This document shows positions 1 through 9,086 of a DNA stretch of 64,000 bases, piece after piece (positions within the stretch are counted from its first letter, which is position 1; each line of letters starts with the position of its first letter). The DNA comes from Solirubrobacterales bacterium (lineage in GTDB: Bacteria; Actinomycetota; Thermoleophilia; Solirubrobacterales; Solirubrobacteraceae): assembly GCA_027315115.1 (NCBI GenBank), contig DAHUYQ010000029.1:54761-118760 (forward strand), read 5' to 3'. Made by a program: the position numbers and the translations under genes. A model generated the notes under the pieces. It was not told the DNA's origin, did no database searches, and worked only from the letters and a program-made list of their open reading frames with translations.

Positions 1-2
1 CG

Positions 3-281
3 CACAGCAAGGCGACGCCGGCGAGCTTCAAGGGGTTCGCCGACGAACCGGCGACTCCAAGCTGTGGCGTGACATGGAACGCCGGTCCGGGCAACAGCAC
101 CCCGCCACCGGCCGGTCCGCTGCCCGCCTACATGGGTGTGATCGTGACCAGCGCCGCCGGACGCTCCGGCTCGAGCATCTCCGGCGACACGACCGGCATC
201 GTGGTGGTCAAGACGAATCCCGGATACGAACCGAACCCGGGCCATGCCGGCACGGGAACGGTGGTCGTGCGAGCCTGCTGA
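3..281 (+). CDS. C-terminal fragment of a secreted/surface protein, truncated at window edge
   Basis: Open frame from the window start (HSKATPASFKGFADEPATPSCGVTWNAGPGNSTPPPAGPLPAYMGVIVTS...VVVRAC*), Pro/Gly/Thr-rich; 5' end outside the window. Confidence 0.5.
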   Translation, partial: HSKATPASFKGFADEPATPSCGVTWNAGPGNSTPPPAGPLPAYMGVIVTSAAGRSGSSISGDTTGIVVVKTNPGYEPNPGHAGTGTVVVRAC

Positions 282-373
282 GCGAGTCTGGGGAGGGCGG
301 GCCGATGACAGCCCGCCCTCCGTCGCCGCGGCAGGAGCGAGGGCGCGAGCGGCCATAGCCTGCCAGAATCGGC

Positions 374-391
374 CAATAATGGTCGTTATCG
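374..391. promoter_or_regulatory. Imperfect palindrome CAATAATG-GT-CGTTATCG, a second copy of the 1261-1278 operator-like site
   Basis: Right half CGTTATCG identical to the site at 1261-1278; left half matches 6/8. Confidence 0.4.
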
Positions 392-512
392 AGGAGCGGA
401 GCGGCGGCCGCGACGGAGCCGTCGAACGCGCGCCTGCCTCGTCACACCGGCGCCGTGCCCGTCGGATAGAGGGGCATGGGATGCCCCGTAGCGCCCGAGC
501 GACACACCACCG

Positions 513-1145
513 ATGACCGCGACTCTGCAGCCGGCGGCTCGAAACCCGCCGCCGGCACGGCGGTACCATGACCTCGTGGCGATCGCGGTCGACACCTCCG
601 AGCTGCACCGGCTCACCGCCGAGGAATACCACGACCTCATCGACGCGGGCGCGTTCGCGACGTCGGGGGCCCGCGTCGAGCTGATCGACGGGCTGCTCTG
701 CGACATGAGTCCGCACACGCCGGCCCACGATCTGATCGTCGAGCGCCTGAACACGATGCTCGCCGCCGCGCTCGACCACACGCGCTTCCGGCTGCGGCCG
801 ACGCTGGCGCTCAGCCTCGGCGCCTCCGAGCCAGAGCCCGACGTCGCGATCGTCGAGCGCGGCACGCCTGAGCCCTACCACCCGGCCGGCGCGGCGCTCG
901 TGATCGAGGTGGCCCTGTCCTCGCGCAGGCGTGACCTCCTCGTCAAGCCGCGCCTCTACGCCCGTGCCCATGTCACCGAGTACTGGGTGATCGACGTGCA
1001 GCGCAACATGGTGGTGGTACACCGCAACCCGGCCGGTGACGGCTACAGCTCGTGCGTCGAGGTCGACCGCGACGGCACGCTCGACGGCGGCGTGATCGCA
1101 GTCGGCGAGATCCCAGTCGCCGACGTGCTCAGCGGCCAGCCGTAG
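513..1145 (+). CDS. Uma2-family (DUF820) putative endonuclease
   Basis: LTAEEYHDLIDAGAF...RVELIDGLLCDMSPHTPAHD...EPEPDVAIVE...LVIEVALSSRRRDLLVKPRLYARAHVTEYWVID, PD-(D/E)XK Uma2 pattern; true start may be internal. Confidence 0.8.
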   Translation: MTATLQPAARNPPPARRYHDLVAIAVDTSELHRLTAEEYHDLIDAGAFATSGARVELIDGLLCDMSPHTPAHDLIVERLNTMLAAALDHTRFRLRPTLALSLGASEPEPDVAIVERGTPEPYHPAGAALVIEVALSSRRRDLLVKPRLYARAHVTEYWVIDVQRNMVVVHRNPAGDGYSSCVEVDRDGTLDGGVIAVGEIPVADVLSGQP

Positions 1146-1260
1146 GTAGCACCTCAGCGCGTCTCGCGACCTCGGCTCGCAGAGAAGCCGAGCCGTCGCG
1201 CTGCGCCCCGCGCGGCGCACCCGCTTCCCATGCGCGAGCAGCGCCAACCTGCCACAATGC

Positions 1261-1278
1261 CGATAACGACCGTTATCG
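1261..1278. promoter_or_regulatory. Perfect palindrome CGATAACG-AC-CGTTATCG, TetR-type operator candidate
   Basis: 8-bp arms, 2-bp spacer, about 95 bp upstream of the SDR start. Confidence 0.55.
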
Positions 1279-1371
1279 AAGCCAGCGCTCCGCGGCCCGA
1301 GCCGGCCGCGCCCCGGCGCGGCCTCGTCCCGAGAGGCCGGCACGCGCCCGCGCCCACCCACAGGAGGAAAG

Positions 1372-2280
1372 ATGAGCACCAACGAGCGCTTCCAGATCGC
1401 CGGCAAGACGGTCTTCATCACCGGCGCCGCCCGCGGGATCGGGGCCGGCGCGGCCGAGCGCCTGTACGCGCGCGGCGCGAACGTCGCGCTGGCCGGACTG
1501 GAGCCTGACCTGCTGAACGCGCTGGCCGGCCGCCTCGGCCAGCGGGCGCTCGCGATCGAGGTCGACGTGACCGACTTCGAGGGCCTCCAGGACGCGGTCG
1601 GAAGGACGGTGGAGCGCTTCGGCGGGATCGACGTCGGGATCGCCAACGCCGGCATCTCCTTCACCGGCCCGCTCTCCAGCGCCCCAATGGAGCAGGTCGA
1701 GCGCACGTTCGCGGTCAACCTGATGGGCGTATGGCGCACCGACCGCGCGCTGATCGACCAGATCGTCGCCAAACGCGGCTACCTGCTGAACATCGCCTCG
1801 CTGGCGGCCGCCTCCCACGCGCCGATGATGGGCCCGTACGCCTCCACGAAGGCCGGCGTGGAGGCGCTCACCAACGTGCTGCGACAGGAGCTCTCGCCCA
1901 CCGGCGCCCGCGTCGGCTGCGCCTACTTCGGCTTCATCGACACCGACCTGGTGCGCGGCGGCTTCAGCCAGCCCTCGGCGGGCGGGCTGAGGGACCAGAT
2001 GCCCAAATTCCTCAGCGACCCGGCGCCGCTCTCAAAGGCGATCGACGCGATCGAGAAGGGCGTCGGCGAGCGCGCGGCGAAGGTCTGGGCGCCGCGCTGG
2101 GTAGGAGCCGCCATCCACCTGCGCACCCTGGTCCAGCCGCTGGCCGAACGGCGGGTGATCTCAGACCAGGCGTCGCTGAGCGAGGCGATGCGCCTGGCGC
2201 GCGAGAGCAACGAGAACGCCACCCAGGACCCGCTGCTCGGCGTCGCGGTCAAGGCGCGCAGCGGCGTCGCGGCCGACTGA
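1372..2280 (+). CDS. SDR family oxidoreductase
   Basis: TGAARGIG nucleotide-binding motif, NAG, YASTK catalytic motif; strong SD (AGGAGGAAAG) before ATG. Confidence 0.9.
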   Translation: MSTNERFQIAGKTVFITGAARGIGAGAAERLYARGANVALAGLEPDLLNALAGRLGQRALAIEVDVTDFEGLQDAVGRTVERFGGIDVGIANAGISFTGPLSSAPMEQVERTFAVNLMGVWRTDRALIDQIVAKRGYLLNIASLAAASHAPMMGPYASTKAGVEALTNVLRQELSPTGARVGCAYFGFIDTDLVRGGFSQPSAGGLRDQMPKFLSDPAPLSKAIDAIEKGVGERAAKVWAPRWVGAAIHLRTLVQPLAERRVISDQASLSEAMRLARESNENATQDPLLGVAVKARSGVAAD

Positions 2281-2290
2281 CCTTTTGAGG

Positions 2291-2310
2291 GCGCCGCCCT
2301 GAGGCGGCGC
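2291..2310 (+). terminator. Stem-loop after SDR gene
   Basis: GCGCCGCC-CTGA-GGCGGCGC, 8-bp perfect stem 10 nt after the stop codon; no U-tract. Confidence 0.5.
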
Positions 2311-2411
2311 TGAGCGGGTTCGCGCAATCCACCCCCGCTCGCCGGCCCAGGTTTGTGAGGAGTTTGTGTACAGGTGATACTGTTGCACCGACCACAAACT
2401 CTGCCGAAACT

Positions 2412-4217
2412 ATGGTCGTCAAACCCGCCGTCATCAAGGCTCTCGAAGCCATCCGCGCAGGCGCAACCGCCGACTCGCAGGAGTCTGAGACGATCGACTT
2501 CAAGCGGGAGGACTCGCACAGCCGCGATGGCACCGTGCGCGAGTTGGTTCAAGCCACGCTCTGCTTCGCGAACACGTATGGCGGCGACACGATCGTCGGG
2601 GTGCGCGACAGGCCGGGCGGTCCAGATGCTCTGATCGGCACCACGCTCGACGCGCGTTGGCTCAAGCAGAGGATCTTCGAGCTGACCAACCCGCACCTGG
2701 CCGTTGACGTGCAGCCGCTGGAGTTCCTTGGCGTGCGGCTGCTGGTCATCAGCGCCCCGGAAAGCCCCGAGATCCACGCCGACAACCAGGGCCGGGCACC
2801 ACGCCGCATCAACACCGACTGCGTCAACATGAGCCCGGCGGAACAGACGCGCCATCGCGAGGACCGCCGCGGCACCGACTGGTCCGCTCTCGCGAGCCAG
2901 CGCGAACCCGCCGAGATCTCGGAGCGCGCCGTCTCGATCGCCCGCGAGCTGCTGGCCGCGCACCCGGACCGTGATCGGGCCGCACTCACGCGCCTGGACG
3001 ACGGAGACCTGCTTCTGCGGCTGGGAGCGCTGCGCCGGGACGGCCGTCTCTCGCGCGCAGGCGAGGTGCTGTTCTGCCCCACGGCAGATGGCTCAGATCG
3101 GCTTGTGTACATGTACCGCGAGACGCCGGCCGGCGAGCCTGTCGACCGGCGGCGCTTCGACGGTCCGCTGCTCGTCGCCTACGAGCGCGTGATGGGCCTC
3201 GTGGAAGCGCGCCGCCGGATCACGCCCGTGACGCTGCCGAAGGGACAGCAGCTCGCGATCGAGGACTTCCCGAACCTCGCCGTGCGCGAGGCGCTCACCA
3301 ACGCGGCAATCCACCGCGACTACCAGCTTGCGGGACCGGTTGTGATCTCTCACTCGCCCCAGGTCTTCGAGATCTCGTCGCCCGGACCGCTCGTGGCCGG
3401 CGTGACCCCGGCGAACATCCTCACCCACGACTCCAAGCCCCGGAACGCCCTGCTCGCCAAGGCCGCACGCATCCTGACCCTCGCCGAGGAGGTGGGAACG
3501 GGGGTGGACCGCATCTACCGCGAGATGATCTCCGCCGGCAAGGATCCGCCGCGCATCGACTCCGACGCCGAGCACGTGCTTGTGACGTTCACCGGGGGAG
3601 CGCCGAACACACGCATCCCACACTTCGTAGCCCAGTTGCCCCCGCAGGAGCAGTCGGATGTCGACACGCTGTTGATCCTTCACACCCTCTGCTACCGCAA
3701 GACGATCTCCGCCACCGACATGGCCCCCATCCTGCAGAAGCGAGAGGAGTCGGCACAGGCCGCGCTGGAGCGCTTGGCCGAGGAGCAGGTCGCGATGATC
3801 GAGCCAACGCGCGGCACAGCCCGACTGCGCTTCCCGAAGTACCGTCTGCGCGAGCACGCAGTCAGAGAGCTCGGCACCGCGGTTCGCTACAACCTCCGGT
3901 CGGTCGACCAGACCGACCGCCGCGTGATCGCACACGTTCGCGAATACGGACAGATCACCAACCGGACGATACGCAACCTCTTCGATGTCCACGTGGATCG
4001 TGCTCGCGCAATACTCGCCGATCTGGTCAAGCGGGAAATCCTCGTCAAGACCTCAGAGGTTTCCCGCGGCCCCAGCGTGACTTACGGCCCCGGGGCCAGG
4101 TTTCCTCATGCCAAGAGCCGCGGCGGCGGACGCCGCGCAGCGGGCGCGCCGGAAAAGCAGAGAGAAAGCAGCGATCACGACCGGCAGCCGGAAGAGCCCG
4201 GCAGCCGCCTCTTCTGA
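2412..4217 (+). CDS. ATP-binding protein with AlbA_2/Schlafen-type N-terminal domain and RecG-like HATPase_c_4 domain
   Basis: ESETIDFKRE..., FANTYGGDTIVGVRD, FPNLAVREALTNAAIHRDYQ, EEVGTGVDRIYREM; C-terminal winged-helix-like region. Start placed at the internal ATG (ORF opens at 2355). Confidence 0.8.
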   Translation: MVVKPAVIKALEAIRAGATADSQESETIDFKREDSHSRDGTVRELVQATLCFANTYGGDTIVGVRDRPGGPDALIGTTLDARWLKQRIFELTNPHLAVDVQPLEFLGVRLLVISAPESPEIHADNQGRAPRRINTDCVNMSPAEQTRHREDRRGTDWSALASQREPAEISERAVSIARELLAAHPDRDRAALTRLDDGDLLLRLGALRRDGRLSRAGEVLFCPTADGSDRLVYMYRETPAGEPVDRRRFDGPLLVAYERVMGLVEARRRITPVTLPKGQQLAIEDFPNLAVREALTNAAIHRDYQLAGPVVISHSPQVFEISSPGPLVAGVTPANILTHDSKPRNALLAKAARILTLAEEVGTGVDRIYREMISAGKDPPRIDSDAEHVLVTFTGGAPNTRIPHFVAQLPPQEQSDVDTLLILHTLCYRKTISATDMAPILQKREESAQAALERLAEEQVAMIEPTRGTARLRFPKYRLREHAVRELGTAVRYNLRSVDQTDRRVIAHVREYGQITNRTIRNLFDVHVDRARAILADLVKREILVKTSEVSRGPSVTYGPGARFPHAKSRGGGRRAAGAPEKQRESSDHDRQPEEPGSRLF

Positions 4218-4326
4218 CCGACGAGCAGGCCCCGACCGGCGTCGAGCTGCATCGTCCTCCCTGACGCCCCCGCCCCGGCGAGGGCATGGGGCCATGGCCG
4301 CTCAGTCGCAGACCGCGCCCGCGACC

Positions 4327-6075
4327 TCAGTGCTTGAAGTGCCGCATCCCGGTGGCGACCATCGCCACGCCGGCGGCGTCGGCGGCCTCCACCGAGAGCT
4401 CGTCACGGATCGAGCCGCCGGGCTGGATGATCGCGCTGACGCCCGCGTCGATGCCAAGCTGCGGCGCGTCGGGGAACGGGAAGTAGGCATCTGAGGCGAG
4501 AACGGAGGCTGCCAGCTTCTCAGGCTGGTGCTCTTTGGCCTTCTCGACCGCGATCCTCACCGCGTCCACGCGGCTCATCTGGCCGGCGCCAATGCCGATG
4601 GTGGCGCCGTCCCTCGCGATCACGATCGCATTGGAGCGCACGCGCATGCATACCTGCCAGGCGAACAGCATGTCCTGCCACTCGCGCTCCTGCGGCTCCT
4701 GGGCGCCCATCACGCGGATCTGCTCCCTGGTCTCGGTGACGGCGTCGCCGTCCTGGACGAGCAGGCCGCCGAGCACGGGCCGGGAATCCAGCGCCTGTCG
4801 CTGAGCCGCCGCGGCGGCGACGGCCGCCTCCGGGGCGAGGTCCAGCAGCCGCACGTTCTTGCTCTGCATCAGAGCCTCGAGGGCGTCCTGGTCGAAGCCG
4901 GGGGCGATCAGCACCTCCACGAACTGTTTGGCGATCGCCTCCGCGCACGCCTTGTCGACTCTGCGGTTGAGCGCGATCACCCCGCCGAAGGCACTCATCG
5001 GGTCGCACGCGAAAGCGCGCTGATAGGCGATCAGGGCGTCCTGCCCGAGAGCGCAGCCGCAGGGGTTGTTGTGCTTGACGATCGCGCATGCCGGGCCGTC
5101 GAAGTCGAAGGCGAGCTGGCGGGCCGCGCTGAGATCGAGCAGGTTGTTGAAGGAGAGCTCCTTGCCGTGAAGCTGGGTGACGCCGGCGAGCAGGTGGGTG
5201 GTGGCGCCGACATGCGTGTAGTAGGCGCCGCGCTGGTGGGGGTTCTCGCCGTAGCGCAGCTCCATCGCCTGCTCGTAGACGGCGGTCACTCGCGCCGGCA
5301 GCGGCTGGGCGTCGGCAGCGACTCCCGCGTCGCCTGCCGTGCCCGCGGCCCGCGCCGGCGCCTCGCCCGCCGCGGCCACCTGCCAATCCACGGCCTCGCG
5401 CTGCGCGAGCCAGGCCGAGATCGCGGCGTCGTAGCGAGCGGTGAGCGAGAACGCCTTGGCCGCCAGCCGCCGGCGCGTGGCGAGCGAGAGGCGCCCGTCG
5501 CCTGCCCGCAACTCCTGCACCACCTGCCCGTAGTCGGCCGGGTCGACCAGCACCGCCGCGTAGTCGTGGTTCTTGGCCGCCGCCCGGATCATCGTCGGGC
5601 CGCCGATGTCGATGTTCTCGATCGCCTGCGCGTCGGTCGCGTCGCCGCGCGCGATCGTCTGCTCGAAGGGATAGAGGTTGACGCAGACCAGGTCGACCTG
5701 CTCGATCCCGTGCTCCGCGGCGGCCGCCAGGTGCGAGGGCTGATCGCGCCGCGCGAGCAGGCCCGCGTACAGGCGCGGGTGCAGGGTCTTCACGCGGCCG
5801 TCCATCATCTCCGGGAAGCCGGTGAAGTCCTCGATCGCGCGCACCGCGACGCCGGCGCCGGCCATCTCACGCGCGGTGCCGCCGGTGGAGACGATCTGCA
5901 CCCCGAGCTCGGCGAGCCCCTTGGCGAGCTCGACCACGCCGGTCTTGTCCGAGACCGAGATCAGCGCGGTCCGCACCCGCGACTCTGCGGCCGCGGCGGG
6001 CTCGATGCCGCCCGCGCCCGCGCCCGCGGACGGGCTCTGCGCTGCCGCGCCGGTTGTCTCAGGCTCGGATGCCAT
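4327..6075 (-). CDS. purH: Bifunctional AICAR formyltransferase/IMP cyclohydrolase
   Basis: ALISVSDKTGVVELAKGL, STGGTA, KTLHPRLYAGLLARR, ELRYGENPHQRGA, KHNNPCG. Confidence 0.97.
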   Translation of the reverse strand: MASEPETTGAAAQSPSAGAGAGGIEPAAAAESRVRTALISVSDKTGVVELAKGLAELGVQIVSTGGTAREMAGAGVAVRAIEDFTGFPEMMDGRVKTLHPRLYAGLLARRDQPSHLAAAAEHGIEQVDLVCVNLYPFEQTIARGDATDAQAIENIDIGGPTMIRAAAKNHDYAAVLVDPADYGQVVQELRAGDGRLSLATRRRLAAKAFSLTARYDAAISAWLAQREAVDWQVAAAGEAPARAAGTAGDAGVAADAQPLPARVTAVYEQAMELRYGENPHQRGAYYTHVGATTHLLAGVTQLHGKELSFNNLLDLSAARQLAFDFDGPACAIVKHNNPCGCALGQDALIAYQRAFACDPMSAFGGVIALNRRVDKACAEAIAKQFVEVLIAPGFDQDALEALMQSKNVRLLDLAPEAAVAAAAAQRQALDSRPVLGGLLVQDGDAVTETREQIRVMGAQEPQEREWQDMLFAWQVCMRVRSNAIVIARDGATIGIGAGQMSRVDAVRIAVEKAKEHQPEKLAASVLASDAYFPFPDAPQLGIDAGVSAIIQPGGSIRDELSVEAADAAGVAMVATGMRHFKH

Positions 6076-6087
6076 CTACCCGGCAGC

Positions 6088-6711
6088 CTATCCGGCGAGC
6101 AGGACCCTGCGGGGGTTGGCCGGGTCGAAGCCGACCGCGCCGGCGGCGATCAGCCTCACCACCTCGGCAAGCAGATCGTGCTCAATCGGATGCAGCGCCT
6201 GCAGCACCGTGTCGGGATCGTCGACCCCCGGCAGCTCGACGGCCCGCTGGGCGATCACGGGGCCGGTGTCCACACCGCCGTCGACGAAGTGCACGGTGAC
6301 GCCGAACAGCTTGACGCCGTAGGCGAGCGCCTGCTCGATCGCGTGCAGGCCGGGAAAGGCGGGCAGCAGCGAGGGGTGCACGTTGATCACCGCGCGCGGA
6401 AACCGGCTCAGGAACTGGTCGCCGAGCAGCTCCATGTAGCCGGCCAGCACGACCAGCTTCGCGCCCTGCTGTTCCAGCCAGTCGGCCAGCGCCGTGTCGC
6501 GGGCGCCGCGATCGGGGTAGTCGCCGCGCGCGAAGCTCGCCACCGGAACCCCCAGGCGCTGAGCGCGCGCGAGCGCCGGGGCGTCGGCTCGCGAGGAGGC
6601 GACCGCGACGACCTGCGCCTCGTGCCCGTGGACCGTGTCCAGCAACGCCTGCAGGTTGGTGCCCACACCGGAGACGAGCACGGCGATCGGCAACGGTTGG
6701 CTTGGCGGCAT
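6088..6711 (-). CDS. purN: Phosphoribosylglycinamide formyltransferase
   Basis: IAVLVSGVGTNLQALLD, LAGYMELL, VINVHPSLLPAFPG, GVTVHFVDGGVDTGPVIAQ; start set at ATG 6711. Confidence 0.95.
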   Translation of the reverse strand: MPPSQPLPIAVLVSGVGTNLQALLDTVHGHEAQVVAVASSRADAPALARAQRLGVPVASFARGDYPDRGARDTALADWLEQQGAKLVVLAGYMELLGDQFLSRFPRAVINVHPSLLPAFPGLHAIEQALAYGVKLFGVTVHFVDGGVDTGPVIAQRAVELPGVDDPDTVLQALHPIEHDLLAEVVRLIAAGAVGFDPANPRRVLLAG

Positions 6712-6869
6712 CGGGGCGCCACGATACCGATGGCGGGCCCGGCAGGCGGATGCAAGCAAGCTTGCCGGTGTGACGCAGTTCACAGACCGGAACGCCGCCC
6801 GCGACTTGAATCTTCCGCAGGGCGGAGAGGCGCTGGCAATCGGCAACGCAACCGACCCGGAGGTCTCTC

Positions 6870-7019
6870 GTGCTCATATCGATCTTGATAGTCGCCCTGA
6901 TCCTGCTCAGCCTCGCCCTCGCGCTGCGCTCGCCGCACGATGAGCGGCTGATCAACAGGCGCCCCTACAACAACGTCCACAGCGACGCGACCGCGGCCCG
7001 CGACGGCCGGCTGGGCTGA
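6870..7019 (+). CDS. Small (49 aa) predicted single-TM protein
   Basis: GTG start with GGAGG SD at proper distance; VLISILIVALILLSLALALRSPHDERLINRRPYNNVHSDATAARDGRLG*; absent from the ORF track because of size. Confidence 0.5.
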   Translation: MLISILIVALILLSLALALRSPHDERLINRRPYNNVHSDATAARDGRLG

Positions 7020-7047
7020 GCCGCGGACGGTGCGCGGGCCGCGCGCG

Positions 7048-7107
7048 CCATCCCAGACGATCGCGAACCATCTCACACGATCGCGATCCATCCCAAACGA
7101 TGACTAC
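7048..7107. repeat. Three tandem 20-bp direct repeats upstream of hicA
   Basis: CCATCCCAGACGATCGCGAA / CCATCTCACACGATCGCGAT / CCATCCCAAACGATGACTAC, the third copy degenerate at its 3' half. Confidence 0.75.
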
Positions 7108-7112
7108 CGTCG

Positions 7113-7305
7113 GTGGACGTGAAGGTCCACGACGCGATCAAGCTCATGGAGCGGGACGGCTGGCGACAGGTGCGCGCGAACGGCAGCCATCGCCACTACC
7201 GTCATCCGTCCAAGCGCGGTACCGTGACCGCGGTAGGTCATCCTCGGGAGAGCCGCACCCGAAGCCACAGCCAGCATCATGCGACAGCCAGGTCTTCAGG
7301 GATGA
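7113..7305 (+). pseudogene. hicA: HicA-type toxin, frameshifted
   Basis: MDVKVHDAIKLMERDGWRQVRANGSHRHYRHPSKRGTVTAVGHP in one frame; EPHPK in the second; TASIMRQPGLQG* in the third. Confidence 0.75.
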
Positions 7306-7535
7306 GCGACAGCGAGCGCTATCTGATCCTCGTCGAGGGTGGCCCACCCTCGAACTACTCGGCGTGGTCCCCGGACATCCCCGGCTGCGTCGCAACCGGC
7401 TCGACGATCTCAGAGTGCGTCTCCGCGATGCGCGGAGCGATCGCGGAGCACATCTCTGTCGTGCGCGGCCACGGCGAAGCCATTCCCACGCCGAGCGGAC
7501 CGGGCGTCTACGTCGAGCGTGCGCTGGCGGCGTAG
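7302..7535 (+). CDS. hicB: HicB-type antitoxin
   Basis: MSDSERYLILVEGGPPSNYSAWSPDIPGCVATGSTISECVSAMRGAIAEHISVVRGHGEAIPTPS; ATG overlaps the stop of the displaced hicA frame (ATGA). Confidence 0.85.
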   Translation: MSDSERYLILVEGGPPSNYSAWSPDIPGCVATGSTISECVSAMRGAIAEHISVVRGHGEAIPTPSGPGVYVERALAA

Positions 7536-7541
7536 ACCCCG

Positions 7542-9086
7542 CTACGCCCGCACGAGCGGCAGCGTCTGCTCCAGGGCGAACTTGCCGCCGGCGTCCTGCG
7601 TTCCGATGAGGGGGTAGTCGCCGGAGAAGCAGGCGTCGCAGTGGGTCTCGCGGCCGCCTCCGACCGCCTCGTAGACGCCCTCAAGCGAGAGGTAGTACAG
7701 CGAGTCGCACCCGAGCTCGGCCGCGATCTGCTCCACCTCGCGGCCGTGGGCGATCATCTCCTCGCGGGTGGACATGTCGATCCCGTAATGGCAGGGGTGC
7801 TTGATCGGCGGCGCGGTGATCCGCAGGTGGACCTCGGCGGCGCCCGCCTCTCTGAGCATCGTCACGATCTGCCGGGTGGTGTTGCCGCGCACGATCGAGT
7901 CGTCGACCACGATCAGCCGCTTGCCGGCGATCACCTCCGGCAGCGGGTTGAACTTCAGGCGCAGGCCGTGCTTGCGCAGCTCCTGTCCGGGCTGGATGAA
8001 GGTCCTGGCGACGTAGCGGTTCTTGACGAATCCGTCGTCCTGGGGGATGCCGGCGGCGCGGGCCAGGCCGCGCGCGGCGGCGTTGCCGGAGTCGGGCACC
8101 GCGATCACGAGGTCCGCGTCGACGGGCTTCTCGCGCCAGAGGATCTCGCCCATCTTCGCGCGCGCGACCTGCAGCACCTGCCCGTTCATCCGCGAGTCCG
8201 GACGCGCGAAGTAGATGTACTCGAAGACGCAGAACGCCCTGCGGGCGGCGGTCGGCACCTGTCGGGAGGTGAGCCCGCGCTCGTCGAGGGTGACGATCTC
8301 GCCGGGCTCCACCTCGCGCAGGTGGTGCGCGCCGATGATGTCGAACGCGCAGGACTCGCTCGCCACGCAGTAGCGGACCGGCTCGCCGGGCCGCACGGGG
8401 TCCAGCGCGCCGATCGAGAGCGGCCGCAGGCCCTGCGGGTCCCGGAAGGCCACGACCCTGTCCCTGCCCATCACCACGATCGAGAACGCGCCCTTGAGCT
8501 TGGGTAGCACCTCGGCGATCGCGTCCTCGAGCTGGTCGGCGGGATGCGCGGCGATCAGCGCCGCGGCGATCTCCGAGTCGGAGGTCGAGCTGAAGGTGAC
8601 GCCCTGCTCCACCAGCTCCGCATGCAGCTCGACGGCGTTGATCAGGTTGCCGTTGTGGCCGAGGGCGATCTCGCGCAGCGAGCCGCCGGTGCCCTGCGAG
8701 CGCTGGACGGGCTGGGAGTTCTCCCAGGCGTTGGAGCCGGTCGTGGAGTAGCGCACGTGCGCGATCGCGAGCTCGCCGGCGAGCGTGCGCAGGTCGTTCT
8801 CGCTGAAGACCTGGTTGACGAGCCCGAGCTCCCTGCGGGTGATGATGTGCCCGCCGCGGTCGGCGGCCGCGATGCCCGCGGACTCCTGTCCGCGGTGCTG
8901 CAGCGCGTAGAGCGCGAAGTAGGAGAGACGGGAGACCTCGTGGCCGGGTGCGTATAGGCCAAAGACGCCGCACTCGTCGCGCGGCCCCTCGCGGTCGCCC
9001 GCTCCGCCGGCGTCCGGGCAGACGGCGCCGCCGGGGCGGATGGGGGCTCCATCCATAGCTCGCCTCACGCTAGCAGCGTGGCTCAC
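7542..9086 (-). CDS. purF: Amidophosphoribosyltransferase
   Basis: [12 protein letters not shown] (N-terminal nucleophile Cys after propeptide), [31 protein letters not shown]. Confidence 0.96.
   Translation of the reverse strand: MSHAASVRRAMDGAPIRPGGAVCPDAGGAGDREGPRDECGVFGLYAPGHEVSRLSYFALYALQHRGQESAGIAAADRGGHIITRRELGLVNQVFSENDLRTLAGELAIAHVRYSTTGSNAWENSQPVQRSQGTGGSLREIALGHNGNLINAVELHAELVEQGVTFSSTSDSEIAAALIAAHPADQLEDAIAEVLPKLKGAFSIVVMGRDRVVAFRDPQGLRPLSIGALDPVRPGEPVRYCVASESCAFDIIGAHHLREVEPGEIVTLDERGLTSRQVPTAARRAFCVFEYIYFARPDSRMNGQVLQVARAKMGEILWREKPVDADLVIAVPDSGNAAARGLARAAGIPQDDGFVKNRYVARTFIQPGQELRKHGLRLKFNPLPEVIAGKRLIVVDDSIVRGNTTRQIVTMLREAGAAEVHLRITAPPIKHPCHYGIDMSTREEMIAHGREVEQIAAELGCDSLYYLSLEGVYEAVGGGRETHCDACFSGDYPLIGTQDAGGKFALEQTLPLVRA

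Noticed and set aside
4528-6888. 786-aa plus-strand ORF opposite purH/purN
   Set aside because: Shadow ORF typical of high GC; Arg/Gly-rich with no family motifs, while purH and purN are unmistakable on the other strand.
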